From Stutzerimonas stutzeri (GTDB lineage Bacteria > Pseudomonadota > Gammaproteobacteria > Pseudomonadales > Pseudomonadaceae): DNA of 64,000 nucleotides. The position numbers and the translations under genes were made by a program. The notes under the pieces are model-generated. The model was not told the origin of the DNA. It worked only from the letters and a program-made list of their open reading frames with translations, and ran no database searches. Numbering within the stretch: position 1 is the stretch's first letter; the number at the start of each line of letters is the position of its first letter. Positions 56,094-64,000 of the stretch are shown here, piece after piece. The stretch covers positions 87,290-151,289 of the forward strand of contig NZ_JAMOII010000008.1 in assembly GCF_024448985.1 (NCBI RefSeq), given 5' to 3'.

Positions 56094-57347
56094 ATGCTGA
56101 GCTGGGACGAATTCGACGAAGAAGAAACCACCACCGCCACCGCGCAGGCCGCCCCTCAAGCCGCTGCCGCCAAGACTGAATCTCCGGCCAAGCTCGACCA
56201 GGACGCCGCCGGCTCCGTCGAAGAAGCCCGCGCCGTCGCCTCTGACGACTCCGCAGCCGTCGCCCGCGCCAAGAAAGCCCTGGACGACCTCGACATTCAG
56301 GAAGGCCTCGACGAACTCGAAGGCGAATCCGCCCGCGTTCACGTCGGCGACAAGCAGATGATCAACGCCCGCGCCGACCTCAACCAGCTCGTACCCTTCA
56401 AGTACGACTGGGCCTGGCAGAAGTATCTGGATGGTTGCGCCAACCACTGGATGCCGCAGGAAGTGAACATGAACGCCGACATCGCCCTGTGGAAGACGCC
56501 TGACGGCCTCTCCGAGGACGAGCGCCGTATCGTCAAGCGCAACCTCGGCTTCTTCTCCACCGCCGACAGCCTGGTCGCCAACAACCTCGTGCTGGCCGTG
56601 TACCGCCTGATCACCAACCCCGAGTGCCGCCAGTACATCCTGCGCCAGGCCTTCGAAGAGGCGATCCACACCCACGCCTACCAGTACTGCATCGAGTCGC
56701 TGGGCATGGATGAAGGCGAGATCTTCAACATGTACCACGAGATCCCGAGCGTCGCGAAGAAAGCCTCCTGGGGCCTCAAGTACACCCGCTCCATCTCCGA
56801 CCCGACCTTCCAGACCGGCACCGTCGAGACGGACAAAGAATTCCTGCGCAACCTCATTGCCTACTACTGCGTACTGGAAGGCATCTTCTTTTACTGCGGC
56901 TTTACCCAGATTCTTTCCATGGGCCGCCGCAACAAGATGACCGGCACCGCCGAGCAGTTCCAATACATCCTGCGCGACGAGTCCATGCACCTGAACTTCG
57001 GCATCGACGTGATCAACCAGATCAAGATCGAAAACCCGCACCTGTGGGACGCCGCCATGAAGGACGAAGCGACCCAGATGATCCTTCAGGGTACGCAGCT
57101 CGAAATCGAATACGCCCGCGACACCATGCCCCGCGGCGTCCTCGGCATGAACGCCTCGATGATGGAGGACTACCTCAAATTCATCGCCAACCGCCGCCTG
57201 ACGCAGATTGGTTTGAAGGAAGAGTACCCAGGCACCACCAACCCGTTCCCATGGATGAGCGAGATCATGGACTTGAAGAAGGAGAAGAACTTCTTTGAGA
57301 CACGGGTTATTGAGTATCAGACGGGTGGGGCTTTGAGCTGGGATTAA
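56094..57347 (+). CDS. nrdB: Class Ia ribonucleotide reductase beta subunit
   Basis: This 417-residue subunit holds the diiron-tyrosyl radical. By alignment in mind with E. coli NrdB, the motif [13 protein letters not shown] supplies iron ligands E189 and H192 and the radical tyrosine Y196. The C-terminal [17 protein letters not shown] is the NrdA-binding tail. An alanine/glutamate-rich N-terminal extension of about 85 residues is seen in pseudomonads. CAGGAG precedes the ATG. It follows nrdA after a repeat-rich 530-bp gap, long for a partner gene. Confidence 0.97.
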   Translation: MLSWDEFDEEETTTATAQAAPQAAAAKTESPAKLDQDAAGSVEEARAVASDDSAAVARAKKALDDLDIQEGLDELEGESARVHVGDKQMINARADLNQLVPFKYDWAWQKYLDGCANHWMPQEVNMNADIALWKTPDGLSEDERRIVKRNLGFFSTADSLVANNLVLAVYRLITNPECRQYILRQAFEEAIHTHAYQYCIESLGMDEGEIFNMYHEIPSVAKKASWGLKYTRSISDPTFQTGTVETDKEFLRNLIAYYCVLEGIFFYCGFTQILSMGRRNKMTGTAEQFQYILRDESMHLNFGIDVINQIKIENPHLWDAAMKDEATQMILQGTQLEIEYARDTMPRGVLGMNASMMEDYLKFIANRRLTQIGLKEEYPGTTNPFPWMSEIMDLKKEKNFFETRVIEYQTGGALSWD

Positions 57348-57478
57348 GCCAAAAGCGAGGCGCCAGCCAAGCGTAGCTAAGCACTTAGTGGTGTGATCGA
57401 TAGCTTCTCTGAGAGGGCAGCAAAACTGCCTAAGGCGGCAAGACCACACGCTTCGCATGACCAATCAATGGATAGAAC

Positions 57479-58579
57479 ATGGCCAAGGTTTTAGTTTTTA
57501 CCGGAGCAGGTGCGTCTGCCCCTCTCGGCTTGCCCACCACAACCCAATTCACCGATGAGATATTTGACAAGCCTAAGCTCGTAACAGAGCTGGTCAAGAA
57601 CTATCTAGGGGAAAAATCAGGGAATGACATTGAAAGACTTCTCAGCACCCTAGAAGAGTTTGGCGACTCATCTGGGTTTACTGGATTCCTGATTAATAAT
57701 TTACCAGTTTTCCAGTTCGTTTATGCCGGTGCAAACGCTGTAAACTCGAACCAAGGAAACATAATTAACACCCTATCGAGGATCATTAGCACACACCAAG
57801 AAGAAACCAAGTCAGAAATCCAAAGAATCAAAAGCATCGTTTACCGAAAGCTGCAGGATTTTGATAAATCGAAAGCCTTCCAGCTTTACTCAAGCCTCAT
57901 AGCAGAGCTTAAAAACGAGATAGCTGACTGCAGAATAAGCTATGCCACGGCCAATTATGATTTGACTCTTGACTCTGCTCTTGATGACGATGAAGACCTC
58001 TGTAAAGCCACAGGAATAATTGATGCCCACTATGGCTTCTCACTTAAAAGGAGCCGTTTGGTATACGATGCCCAGACTGAATATGACTGGCCTCTTGATC
58101 ATATTGAGTATTTAAAGGTCCACGGCTCTCTCGATTGGCATCCAGACGCGCTTAGAGGTCTATGTGTTAAGTCAGGCTCATCCGTGAACCCTCAAAATCC
58201 GGATGACATGGTGATCCTTTATCCTGGGTTCAAAGGAATTCCTTCAAAGGAGCCATTTATCTCACTCCACAGCAAGCTTGAAGAACGGCTTAAAAGCTCT
58301 GAACTGGTAATAGTGATCGGATTCGCCTTTCGGGACCCTTATATAAATTCGTTATTTGAGACCGCAATAAAACATAACTCTCATAAAAAATTTATACTGA
58401 TAAACCCAACCCCGGCAAATGAATTCCCTCAAGATTCAATAATCGAAAGACTTAACAAATACAGCAATTTTATCCACGTCCAAGACAAACTTCAAATGAG
58501 TAAAACACCTTTGAACCTTAGGTTGCTCCTTGAAGAATTTGCTCCTGAGTTCACATCGGAGACAGCTCTCGCAGAATAG
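57479..58579 (+). CDS. SIR2-domain protein, probable antiphage NADase
   Basis: This 366-residue protein is SIR2-like. FTGAGAS (7-13) forms the NAD-binding loop, TANYD (158-162) has the catalytic-region asparagine and aspartate, VHGSLDW (214-220) carries the histidine, and LVIVIGFAFRDPYI (276-289) closes the Rossmann fold. Sirtuin zinc cysteines are missing, so it is of the SIR2_2 defence type, which degrades NAD+ in several antiphage systems. Base composition is much richer in A and T than nrdB. It opens an accessory island. No specific defence family can be assigned by eye. Confidence 0.82.
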   Translation: MAKVLVFTGAGASAPLGLPTTTQFTDEIFDKPKLVTELVKNYLGEKSGNDIERLLSTLEEFGDSSGFTGFLINNLPVFQFVYAGANAVNSNQGNIINTLSRIISTHQEETKSEIQRIKSIVYRKLQDFDKSKAFQLYSSLIAELKNEIADCRISYATANYDLTLDSALDDDEDLCKATGIIDAHYGFSLKRSRLVYDAQTEYDWPLDHIEYLKVHGSLDWHPDALRGLCVKSGSSVNPQNPDDMVILYPGFKGIPSKEPFISLHSKLEERLKSSELVIVIGFAFRDPYINSLFETAIKHNSHKKFILINPTPANEFPQDSIIERLNKYSNFIHVQDKLQMSKTPLNLRLLLEEFAPEFTSETALAE

Positions 58580-58770
58580 GCTAACGATAGGGGTGAAGCA
58601 AAATCCGACACAGCTTCACCATCCCCCAACCTATATTGATTAGATTCAGCAAGTCGCTGAACATTTAGCTCAAGAACATTAGCCGGCCATAAGTATCAAC
58701 GCAGCGCAGGACAAGCTAACTCTTGAAGACTTGATGCGGCCGCCGGCAAATAAGACCACCTATCGAAGGA
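58580..58770 (+). terminator. Hairpin after the SIR2 gene
   Basis: GGTGAAGC (58593-58600) and GCTTCACC pair across a 13-base loop near 58590-58628, with CCCC/GGGG extending the stem. There is no U tract, so termination is weakly supported. The rest of the gap to 58770 shows no gene. Confidence 0.45.
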
Positions 58771-59655
58771 ATGCAGGAAATGCAAATCGGTGCAGCCGCG
58801 ATTTCGAAAATTGCTGAAATGATTTGTGGAGACCCGCCGTTTCAGTTTTTCCCTTATCGGAGCTCATCCTATCTCACCCGATTTTTTATAGACATTGACC
58901 TTGATTATGTCCACGACGGATCAACAAGGAGAGTATGGGTTAGAGACGTTCTAGATGAACTTAACAAAAGGCAAGCTCCCGCAAGTATGCCATCGCCCGA
59001 AATAGTTAAGGTCATCGAGCATCTTTTACATCCAGACCAATTTCTTTTTGATGACAAGGTTGATCGAGATAAAGCGCTTGAAGCAATCAGTTCAGCTCTC
59101 AGAACAAGCGATTTAACAGTTTCCGTTCAGGCCAACGGAGCCATCCGGGTTCTCCCTAGAAATGGAGAGTTTGTTTCGACATCGTTTGAGGAAACTCCAA
59201 CGGAGCGCGTCATTACTTTCAAACCGAGCGTTTTTCAGGTCCCAGCAAAAAAGCTGAACGAAAAGCTAATTTCCGTGATGATGCCTTTTAACCCTGGATT
59301 CAACAGCACCTATTCAGCCGTAAAGAAAGTTACTGACTACATGAATCTCGAGTGCCTAAGAGCTGACGATATCTGGGATAACTCAACGTTCATACAAGAT
59401 ATTTTCGATCTGATATTTTGTTCCAAGATCGTGATTGTTGATTTCACAGGAAAGAATCCTAATGTTATGTACGAAACAGGAATAGCACACACTTTGGGTA
59501 AAGTAGTTATCCCGATCACTCAATCGCTTGACGATATACCTTCCGACTTAGGCCACCACAGAGCACTAAAGTACTATCCAAACGAAGAAGGTTTGCGAAA
59601 TCTGAGTAACGAACTCTATAAACGAATTCAGGCCATATACAAAAGGGCGAATTAG
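58771..59655 (+). CDS. TIR/deoxyribosyltransferase-like effector with AbiJ-like N-terminus
   Basis: This 294-residue protein has two parts. Residues about 1-70 (AEMICGDPPFQFFPYRSSSY, DGSTRRVWVRDVL) resemble the small N-terminal domain of AbiJ-type defence proteins; this is from memory and tentative. Residues about 165-260 (SVMMPFNPGFNSTY, RADDIW, VIVDFTGKNPNVMYETGIAH) form a TIR/nucleoside-deoxyribosyltransferase-like fold, E235 being the likely catalytic glutamate. Such domains often cleave NAD+ or nucleotides in phage defence. A second ATG (58780) has better ribosome binding site spacing. It is 190 bp after the SIR2 gene in the same direction, so they may form one system. Confidence 0.72.
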   Translation: MQEMQIGAAAISKIAEMICGDPPFQFFPYRSSSYLTRFFIDIDLDYVHDGSTRRVWVRDVLDELNKRQAPASMPSPEIVKVIEHLLHPDQFLFDDKVDRDKALEAISSALRTSDLTVSVQANGAIRVLPRNGEFVSTSFEETPTERVITFKPSVFQVPAKKLNEKLISVMMPFNPGFNSTYSAVKKVTDYMNLECLRADDIWDNSTFIQDIFDLIFCSKIVIVDFTGKNPNVMYETGIAHTLGKVVIPITQSLDDIPSDLGHHRALKYYPNEEGLRNLSNELYKRIQAIYKRAN

Positions 59656-59861
59656 ACAAGAGCAAAAATGGAGCACCCATTAGCCGGCCCGGCATCCACC
59701 GAAAATTGGACAGATTAATTTTTTTGCCGGCTCGCCGCTAGGCGCCCCTTCTCCTCTCTCGGCGCCACCGTCAGGTTCGCTTATTTTACGCTGTCTTTTC
59801 ATGGCTCTGTAGCGCCAGTAACAATAGTGTTTCTGCTCCACCCGCCGCTAGGGCCGTCGAG

Positions 59862-59920
59862 TAGCGAGTAGCCTGGAAGTGACGCGTGGAAAAGGCTTCG
59901 CCGTTTTCCACCCTACGTTC
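59862..59920. repeat. Partial copy of the accessory-island repeat
   Basis: TAGCGAGTAGCCTGGAAGTG and GTGGAAAAGGCTTCGCCGTT match the first third of the direct repeats at 60094 and 61846. Confidence 0.8.
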
Positions 59921-60093
59921 CTATCGCCTGTCAGCTGGCCCGCGCCGCAGGCCCTCACGAATCAGGGATAGCTCCGCCTGCGATACGGCGCCACCAACAA
60001 TACCTATTATCGGTCGCTCCGCAGTGGTGCAGTATCTTCTAACGCTAGGAAGAGAGGTTTTCAAACTGATCCCTTTGCCTTCGCTCGTCGATC

Positions 60094-60262
60094 TAGCGAG
60101 GTAGCCTGGAAAAAACGCGTGGAAAAGGCTTTGCCGTTTTCCACCCTGCGCTCCGGCAACGTCGATGCGTCGGCGGTGTGAGCGGATGAAATAGCGTAGG
60201 GCGGATAACGCTTTGCTTATCCACCGATACGGACTTACCGCCAACACCACGCTCAAGGATGA
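60094..60262. repeat. 169-bp direct repeat, left copy
   Basis: The copy runs from TAGCGAGGTAGCCTGGA to GCTCAAGGATGA and is about 85-90% identical by eye to 61846-62013, in the same orientation. It contains the hairpin GTGGAAAAGGC...GCCGTTTTCCAC and GTAGGGCGGATAACGC followed by GCTTATCCACC. Confidence 0.85.
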
Positions 60263-60460
60263 TGGGTCGTCCCACCTGATCACATGGCTTGCGTCTGAAC
60301 GCTACCGGATGACGACGCTGATTTTGCGCCCCGGAAACTCTGCATAGGCGGGCAGTGTTCTTTCATCATTGTTCGTCTACGTCTTGCTAGCCTCGCCTAA
60401 AAATGACGCCATCCGCCATTTAGACAGGAACAGCGCTAGAGTCTCCTGAACGGCTTTCCT

Positions 60461-61780
60461 TTATTGTGAGACTTTAGGTCGATCGGCAAATACCAAAATA
60501 CTGTCCTTGTCACCAACTAGGCATTCGCCAGAACGGTCAGCCCACACTTCGACCTTCTCGTCTTTAAAATCGGGCGGACATAAATAAACTATAGAAGCAA
60601 ACTGATAAACTACCATACCCCTAACCTTTGTAAAGCGCCCTACTTGCTCTGGATACCAACTCGTATATCTCATTGACCCCATCGGATATTTCTCGGAAAC
60701 CAAATACACCCCAGCGTTCTCCGTCCGCACCCCCATAGATAGCGCAGTATGCAACAGCAACTTACCATACACCCCCTTGGCAACTGCAGAAACAACAAAT
60801 AGCGAAACCAAAATAACAATGGCCACCTGCCTTATTTTTGCCCAACCTCTACTCTTACTTCGATAATAAAAAACGCCTGGCAAAATACCATACTGGAAGG
60901 CAACAACGGCCACTAAAAAAGCACGGAATTCATCGCCACCAGAATCGTTGGCAAGTTTGTAAAATAAGTATGCCGGATAGAATATCAATAGAGAGAAAAA
61001 GGTAATAATCAACGCCAAAAACAAGAAATATACGCTTTTTCTAACTATTTTAGGGAATCTCCTGTTAATCAAGCATAGTAATAGAACACAAAAGTTTATT
61101 AGTCGGACTAAAAGATAAATTCCTGAACCTGCGTAAACCCATAACATGAAAGTGCTAGATAATGTTTCGCCAATTATTGTTTTTACCTTGGTATAGGCTT
61201 TAGTTTCCTTCCCCGTCCTTACGAATTTATTAGTTCTAAATTTTAGCGTAGGCTTCTTTGTCCTTAAAGCATTCGCCAGAAGAAGCTCCCCTAGCCGGCT
61301 AAAAATCGACAACATAACCAGCAATATAAAGCAAAAAACAAAAGCACCAGCTATTGCAATAGCCGCCGAATCTGTAACAAGCGCAACTGCCATACATACA
61401 GCGAACACCGCTATCACGCATATTAAAATGTATTGGGAAACATATACCCTCAAACTGAACCTAGCATTAAAAAGGCTAACCACATAAATGAATATAAGCG
61501 AGTTTGCACACACAAATGTAAAAAACACAAAAACAAAGAAGACTAATGTAGCCACCCATGCGAAAAGGCTAGGCCCAACACTGATAGAATTCAAAAACAG
61601 CTCTGGCCTACCTATCAAACTCGCATAAGAAAACAGAGTCCAAAAGCCCAACCCAAGCCCTGCCAAACTCAGTCCAGATACTAACTCTCGCTTATGATCA
61701 AGAAGCAAACTTATGAAACCTTCATTTATTCCAGATCCGGCGTATATAGGCCTCGACATTGGCGTAATCTTTAGATTCAT
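60461..61780 (-). CDS. Multi-pass membrane protein of unknown function
   Basis: This 439-residue protein has about eight hydrophobic helices (near 33-57, 71-104, 112-135, 139-163, 205-236, 247-273, 282-303 and 313-340). A soluble C-terminal domain of about 95 residues follows, containing YLVSEKYPMGSMRYTSWYPE. I do not recognise a family. Its strong A+T content and flanking 169-bp direct repeats mark it as acquired DNA. It faces opposite to the SIR2 and TIR-like genes. Membrane proteins in defence islands often act as effectors, but nothing in the sequence proves this. Confidence 0.7.
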   Translation of the reverse strand: MNLKITPMSRPIYAGSGINEGFISLLLDHKRELVSGLSLAGLGLGFWTLFSYASLIGRPELFLNSISVGPSLFAWVATLVFFVFVFFTFVCANSLIFIYVVSLFNARFSLRVYVSQYILICVIAVFAVCMAVALVTDSAAIAIAGAFVFCFILLVMLSIFSRLGELLLANALRTKKPTLKFRTNKFVRTGKETKAYTKVKTIIGETLSSTFMLWVYAGSGIYLLVRLINFCVLLLCLINRRFPKIVRKSVYFLFLALIITFFSLLIFYPAYLFYKLANDSGGDEFRAFLVAVVAFQYGILPGVFYYRSKSRGWAKIRQVAIVILVSLFVVSAVAKGVYGKLLLHTALSMGVRTENAGVYLVSEKYPMGSMRYTSWYPEQVGRFTKVRGMVVYQFASIVYLCPPDFKDEKVEVWADRSGECLVGDKDSILVFADRPKVSQ

Positions 61781-61845
61781 TTCTTATTGGCACCTTGGGA
61801 CTGTTTGTAAAATATATCAAAACGAGTAGGAGTTTGCTTTTTATA

Positions 61846-62013
61846 TAGCGAGGTAGCTTGGAAGTGCCGCGTGGAAAAGGCTTCGCCGTTTTCCACCCTA
61901 CGTTCCGGCAACATCGATGCGTCGGCGGTGCGGGCAGGTGAGATGGCGTAGGGTGGATAACGCTTTGCTTATCCACCGATACGAACTTACCGCCATCACA
62001 ACGCTCAAGGATG
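61846..62013. repeat. 169-bp direct repeat, right copy
   Basis: This is the same element as 60094-60262, displaced by 1752 bp, and it leads directly into the RAYT remnant at 62020. In Pseudomonas, REP pairs often lie just upstream of RAYT genes, which explains its origin. Confidence 0.85.
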
Positions 62014-62019
62014 AGCCGC

Positions 62020-62093
62020 ATGTCTCGATAACGCCGCGCCCAAGTGCCGGGCGCAACCTATTTCTTCACGGCCAACCTGCGTAACAGGACCAA
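62020..62093 (+). pseudogene. N-terminal remnant of a RAYT transposase
   Basis: ATG TCT CGA TAA at 62020-62031 is followed in frame by RRAQVPGATYFFTANLRNR, the unmistakable N-terminus of a RAYT of the YRRAxVPGGTYFFTVNL type, with the tyrosine codon changed to TAA. The homology ends near 62093, just before GGGGACAGATTTATTTTT. The rest of the gene is gone. No other gene is visible from 61781 to 62285. Confidence 0.75.
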
Positions 62094-62285
62094 AAGGGGA
62101 CAGATTTATTTTTCTGCGCCCTACCCACCTGCCCGCAAGACGGTGAGCGGGCTCCGAGCCGCCTGACTTTTCCCTTTTTCCGCGTTTACAACCGTCAGTC
62201 AGGGAACCGCACAAACCGCTTGCCGACTTCTCATCCTATCGGCACATTGCATGGCGCAATCATTTAGCCATCACAAGGACGCGAC

Positions 62286-63179
62286 ATGGCCCGCCGGCGC
62301 AACCAATCCCCTTTCGAAGACTTAATTGATCTAGCTGCCTTGTTGCCTTGGTGGATCACCCTGCCGCTGGCGCTCATCGCGTACCTGTGGCTCCACAGCA
62401 TCGCCATTTCCCCCATCCCGACACCTGCCAATCCTGTCGAATTGAGCAATCAGCTACCCGGCATGATGTTTCGTGGACTAGCGGTGCCCGCGCAGTATCT
62501 GCTCCCCGCTGCGCTGGTAATCGGAGCCATCGCTTCGATCTTTGCCCGCATGCGGCGCAAGAAGCTTTTCGACTCTGTCGCAAGCAAGGAGAACACGCTG
62601 GAGTCCATTAGCTGGCGCGAGTTTGAGTTATTGGTTGGTGAAGCATTCCGACGCAAGGGTTTTACCGTTCAAGAAACTGGCCAAGGCGGAGCCGATGGCG
62701 GCATCGATCTGGTGCTCTTGAAGGACGGTGACAAGTACCTGGTGCAATGCAAGCAATGGCGCCGCCAGCTGGTCCAGGTGAATGTGGTGCGTGAGCTGTT
62801 CGGCGTTATGGCGGCCGAAGGGGCAAAAGGCGGCTTCGTCGTAATCTCTGGCAGGTTCACCGAGGATGCCAAGGCGTTCGCTCAGGGCAAGAATCTACAA
62901 TTGATCGAAGGAGCCGAGCTGAACGACATGATTCGTCAAAGCCGGGCGACCGCGCGTCAGAACTCGCAACCCATGACCAACAAAACGCCTTACCAGCCTA
63001 CACCGGTCTCATCAGACCCTCCCGCCAAAACCGATCGCGCAACACAACCCACCTGCCCTACCTGTCGGGCACCAATGGTTCAGCGCGTGGCAAAACGAGG
63101 AAGGAACGTCGGCAACTCATTCTGGGGCTGTTCGCAGTACCCGAAGTGCAAGACCACACAAAACGAGATGCCCGCTTAG
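62286..63179 (+). CDS. Membrane-anchored Mrr-type nuclease with zinc ribbon
   Basis: This 297-residue protein has two N-terminal helices (about 22-38 and 62-86). An Mrr-like PD-(D/E)xK nuclease domain follows (about 105-215), with GGADGGIDLVL giving D141 and VQCKQW giving Q154 and K156. The C-terminal topoisomerase-type zinc ribbon uses C257, C260, C282 and C288. The nuclease cuts DNA, often foreign or modified. It has a good ribosome binding site (AAGGA). GC content is higher than for the SIR2 or membrane protein genes. A PLD-family gene follows. Confidence 0.85.
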   Translation: MARRRNQSPFEDLIDLAALLPWWITLPLALIAYLWLHSIAISPIPTPANPVELSNQLPGMMFRGLAVPAQYLLPAALVIGAIASIFARMRRKKLFDSVASKENTLESISWREFELLVGEAFRRKGFTVQETGQGGADGGIDLVLLKDGDKYLVQCKQWRRQLVQVNVVRELFGVMAAEGAKGGFVVISGRFTEDAKAFAQGKNLQLIEGAELNDMIRQSRATARQNSQPMTNKTPYQPTPVSSDPPAKTDRATQPTCPTCRAPMVQRVAKRGRNVGNSFWGCSQYPKCKTTQNEMPA

Positions 63180-63287
63180 CGGAATTTTAGAAATGCATAT
63201 GACACTGCCTGAACGGCCTCACCTTGCACGGTCCAGACAAAGCGTGTGAAATCGCCCGCCTCGCTAGCCATCACCATGGAGGGCCTT

Positions 63288-63980
63288 GTGTCCAAGTTCC
63301 TGAACACCAGCGCAACCAATTACTACCTTGAAGAAATGATCAAAACGGCCAAGGACCGGCTGATTCTGATAAGCCCGTTCCTACGGCTGAATGAGCGCAT
63401 CAAGGAGCTGTTGGAAGACAAGGATCGGCTGAAGATCGATGTGCGGATTGTGTATGGCAAAAGCGAGTTGCAGCCCGAAGAGGTCAACTGGCTCAAAGGA
63501 CTAAGCTACATTCGCACGAGCTTCTGCAAGAACCTTCATGCAAAGTGCTACCTGAACGAAGAGAGCTGCATCATCACCAGCCTCAACCTTTATGAGTTCA
63601 GCCAGGTGAACAACAATGAAATGGGTGTGTTCATTGATCGGCAGAGCGATACAGACCTCTACCGCGACGCCTATGAAGAAGCCCAACGAATCATCCGTAT
63701 AAGCGATGAGGTCCGTATCTCGCTGGAAGTCGTGGCTAAAGATAGCGAGCCAACCACTGAAACTGAGGACGGTGTAAACAAGCTGACCAGTTCCAAAATG
63801 GCGCAAAAGCTGGGGCTCAAGACGCCAGAATTTCTTGAAAAGCTATCAAGCCAAGGACTTCTTGAGCTTCGCGATGGCAAGAACTACCTGACCGACAAAG
63901 GCAAGGAAGCTGGCGGCGAGTTCCGCATGAGCCCAAAATTTGGCCCGTACTTCCTATGGCCGGCGGGGTTGGATATATGA
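63288..63980 (+). CDS. Phospholipase D-like domain protein
   Basis: From GTG 63288 this is a 230-residue protein beginning VSKFLNTSATNYYLEEMI, with a single PLD-type motif, LHAKCYLNEESCIITSLNL (HxK at H83 and K85, with S98 and N100), as in nuclease or phosphodiesterase members. The C-terminal 80 residues resemble a winged helix (KMAQKLGLKTPEFLEKLSSQ). I chose GTG 63288 because GGAGG lies five bases upstream; a GTG at 63246 and an ATG at 63276 are alternatives. PLD-fold proteins occur in restriction and defence loci. A role with the Mrr-type neighbour is inferred only. Confidence 0.75.
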   Translation: MSKFLNTSATNYYLEEMIKTAKDRLILISPFLRLNERIKELLEDKDRLKIDVRIVYGKSELQPEEVNWLKGLSYIRTSFCKNLHAKCYLNEESCIITSLNLYEFSQVNNNEMGVFIDRQSDTDLYRDAYEEAQRIIRISDEVRISLEVVAKDSEPTTETEDGVNKLTSSKMAQKLGLKTPEFLEKLSSQGLLELRDGKNYLTDKGKEAGGEFRMSPKFGPYFLWPAGLDI

Positions 63981-64000
63981 GCTCGCCGCTTTCAATCTAC

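Larger units (their letters stand above)
59656..60460. other. Non-coding stretch with repeat remnants
   Basis: This 805-bp region has no supportable gene. ATTGGACAGATTAATTTTTT (59705) resembles the GGGGACAGATTTATTTTT motif at 62096 that borders a RAYT remnant. Repeats at 59862-59920 and 60094-60262 are listed separately. The remainder (60263-60460) shows nothing recognisable. Confidence 0.6.

Noticed and set aside
56079-57464. 461-codon minus-strand frame opposite nrdB
   Set aside because: Antisense shadow; no signal or domain recognised.
60093-60275. Two similar minus-strand frames (60093-60275 and 61722-62021)
   Set aside because: Their similarity comes from the 169-bp direct repeats they run through; no ribosome binding site or family.

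Overview
The window is a high-GC pseudomonad chromosome segment, most like the Stutzerimonas (Pseudomonas stutzeri) group. The assignment rests on family and gene-order recognition: an nqrA/long-form gap/mfd block, a gacS-cysM-rlmD-relA-mazG block, an RstAB-like two-component system beside nrdAB, and dense Pseudomonas-type REP palindromes between genes. No database search was possible, so the species label is an inference.

Layout. 1-9.7 kb: 5' end of nqrA, a GTG-started long glyceraldehyde-3-phosphate dehydrogenase, mfd, a SWIM/SNF2 helicase and a small conserved protein. 9.9-12.7 kb: a beta-lactamase-fold exonuclease and an ATP-dependent DNA ligase. 12.7-14.1 kb: a REP region with a five-copy, about 107-bp tandem array and a broken REP-associated transposase (RAYT). 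14.1-28.5 kb: a complete urea locus, ureDABC, an NCS1 permease, ureEFG, ureJ and urtABCDE, with a sigma-54 promoter before urtA. 28.8-32.5 kb: a DEXH helicase and a metallophosphoesterase, the partners of the exonuclease and ligase, now about 16 kb away from them. 32.5-46.5 kb: an erythromycin esterase-like/phosphoribosyltransferase pair, small proteins, then mazG, relA, rlmD and cysM on the minus strand, ggt, and gacS. 46.7-57.3 kb: a TRIC channel divergent from argP, a phosphopantetheinyl transferase, a sensor/regulator pair, and nrdA-nrdB behind a 0.9-kb regulatory region. 57.4-64 kb: a visibly AT-richer accessory island.

How genes work together. The urea locus couples uptake (UrtABCDE), hydrolysis (UreABC) and nickel-centre assembly (UreDEFG with UreJ as probable nickel permease). 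Its sigma-54 promoter and a distal NtrC-like site suggest control by nitrogen status. Exonuclease, ligase, helicase and phosphoesterase match a four-gene ligase-associated DNA repair set. RelA and MazG are adjacent and both act on the nucleotide pool. NrdAB supplies deoxynucleotides aerobically, and its upstream region carries NrdR-type boxes, a DnaA box and an internal intrinsic terminator.

The accessory island holds a SIR2-domain protein, a protein with a TIR/deoxyribosyltransferase-like C-terminal domain, a multi-pass membrane protein flanked by 170-bp direct repeats, a membrane-anchored Mrr-type nuclease and a PLD-family protein. The first two both look like NAD+-acting immune effectors. 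This island is the best place in the window for an undescribed defence system.
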